A stretch of DNA of 5,424 bases from Bacillota bacterium (lineage in GTDB: Bacteria > Bacillota > Bacilli > Alicyclobacillales > SLC66): contig JAJZAS010000130.1 of NCBI GenBank assembly GCA_021799325.1, positions 1 through 5,424 of the forward strand, written 5' to 3'. The notes beneath the pieces were generated by a model. The model was given only the letters and a program-made list of their open reading frames with translations. It made no database searches and had not been told where the DNA came from. The position numbers and the translations under genes were made by a program. Below, piece by piece: positions 5,092 to 5,424 of this stretch (positions are counted from its first letter, which is position 1; each line of letters opens with the position of its first letter).

Positions 5092-5424
5092 ACTACATTT
5101 GACAATTCCAGGGTCGCACTCTTGTGGTTTGCGATGGTAACAACGAAGCACTCGGGATATATGGGACTGCTTGCCCTTGCATTCGGATTGCCAGGTGTAC
5201 TTCTCGGAGCAGCCGTAGGGAACATTCTGGACCGTTTTTCCCACAAGAAAGCCATAATCACTGCTAACGTACTACTTGGTATTGTGTTTATGGCAATCCC
5301 GTTGTTGTATCGGTTACACGCATTGCCAATGACTGTGTTATTTGAGCTGGTTTTCCTTGCAGGTTGCTTAGCACCGTTCACCAGTATTGGATGGATGGTC
5401 ATAGTTCAGAACCTTGTGAAAGAA
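5092..5424 (+). pseudogene. MFS transporter fragment, N-terminus missing, continues past window end
   Basis: The frame is open from 5092, just after an in-frame TAA at 5089-5091, to the last base. It encodes RVALLWFAMVTTKHSGYMGL, matching the end of the first membrane helix and the first loop of drug-efflux-type major facilitator proteins. A second membrane helix follows (ALAFGLPGVLLGAAVGNIL), then motif A-like DRFSHKKAII between helices 2 and 3, a third hydrophobic stretch (TANVLLGIVFMAIPLLY) and a fourth (VLFELVFLAGCLAPFTSIGW). The usual first ~30 residues and a proper start are absent. ATG 5134 and TTG 5122 are internal, without good ribosome sites. The truncation lies about 90 bases beyond IS copy B. 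An internal start making a shortened protein cannot be excluded, but it would lack helix 1. Confidence 0.7.

Noticed and set aside
5099..5104. TTGACA resembling a -35 box near the MFS fragment
   Set aside because: No matching -10 box 16-18 bases downstream, and the bases lie inside the MFS frame.
5088..5402. Minus-strand 104-codon frame at the right edge
   Set aside because: It is antisense to the MFS frame, which has clear membrane helices and motif A. It is a shadow.

Overview
The window looks like a degraded, insertion-sequence-rich accessory stretch of a Bacillota chromosome, most likely a Bacillales relative. This rests on strong GGAG-type ribosome binding sites, TTG and GTG starts, moderate base composition by eye, a Bacillus-type MaoC-like hotdog protein, an Rpn-family transposase with EKG-rich tail, and a TetR/NmrA-like pair of a kind I associate with Bacillales and Lactobacillales. 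I cannot name a genus with confidence.

Layout, left to right. (1) 3-437: C-terminal half of an Rpn-type PD-(D/E)XK transposase/nuclease running in from outside the window. (2) 521-1124: a dead IS3-family remnant (copy A) with a 207-bp in-frame deletion removing a catalytic Asp, plus a 1-bp frameshift. (3) 1138-1324: remains of a MaoC-like dehydratase, with only the N-terminal and C-terminal ends left. (4) 1441-2099: a near-perfect 32-bp palindrome, then a VapBC-like toxin-antitoxin pair whose PIN toxin is split by a 1-base frameshift. (5) 2284-3860: the only clearly intact functional unit. It is a TetR-family repressor divergent from an NmrA-like NAD(P)-binding oxidoreductase, with two identical 15-bp palindromic operators bracketing the oxidoreductase promoter. 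(6) about 3935-5003: a second IS3-family copy (copy B) in the same orientation as copy A. Its OrfB has all DDE residues, but its OrfA is reduced to 26 codons. (7) 5092-5424: an MFS transporter lacking its N-terminus and running off the right edge.

How it works together: TetR probably represses the oxidoreductase, and perhaps itself, until an unknown ligand, plausibly a toxic or electrophilic compound, releases it. Most other genes are broken, and several breaks lie at or near IS ends, so the region reads as a decay zone shaped by IS activity and small deletions.

Gaps without a recognised gene are all under 300 bases: 438-520, 1325-1510 (holds the palindrome), 2100-2283 (between convergent vapC and tetR; I see no convincing gene or terminator), 3861-3985 and 5004-5091. 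No rRNA, tRNA, CRISPR array or riboswitch was seen. I did not find a convincing undescribed system; the most informative parts are the operator pair, the broken toxin and the two independently decayed IS copies.
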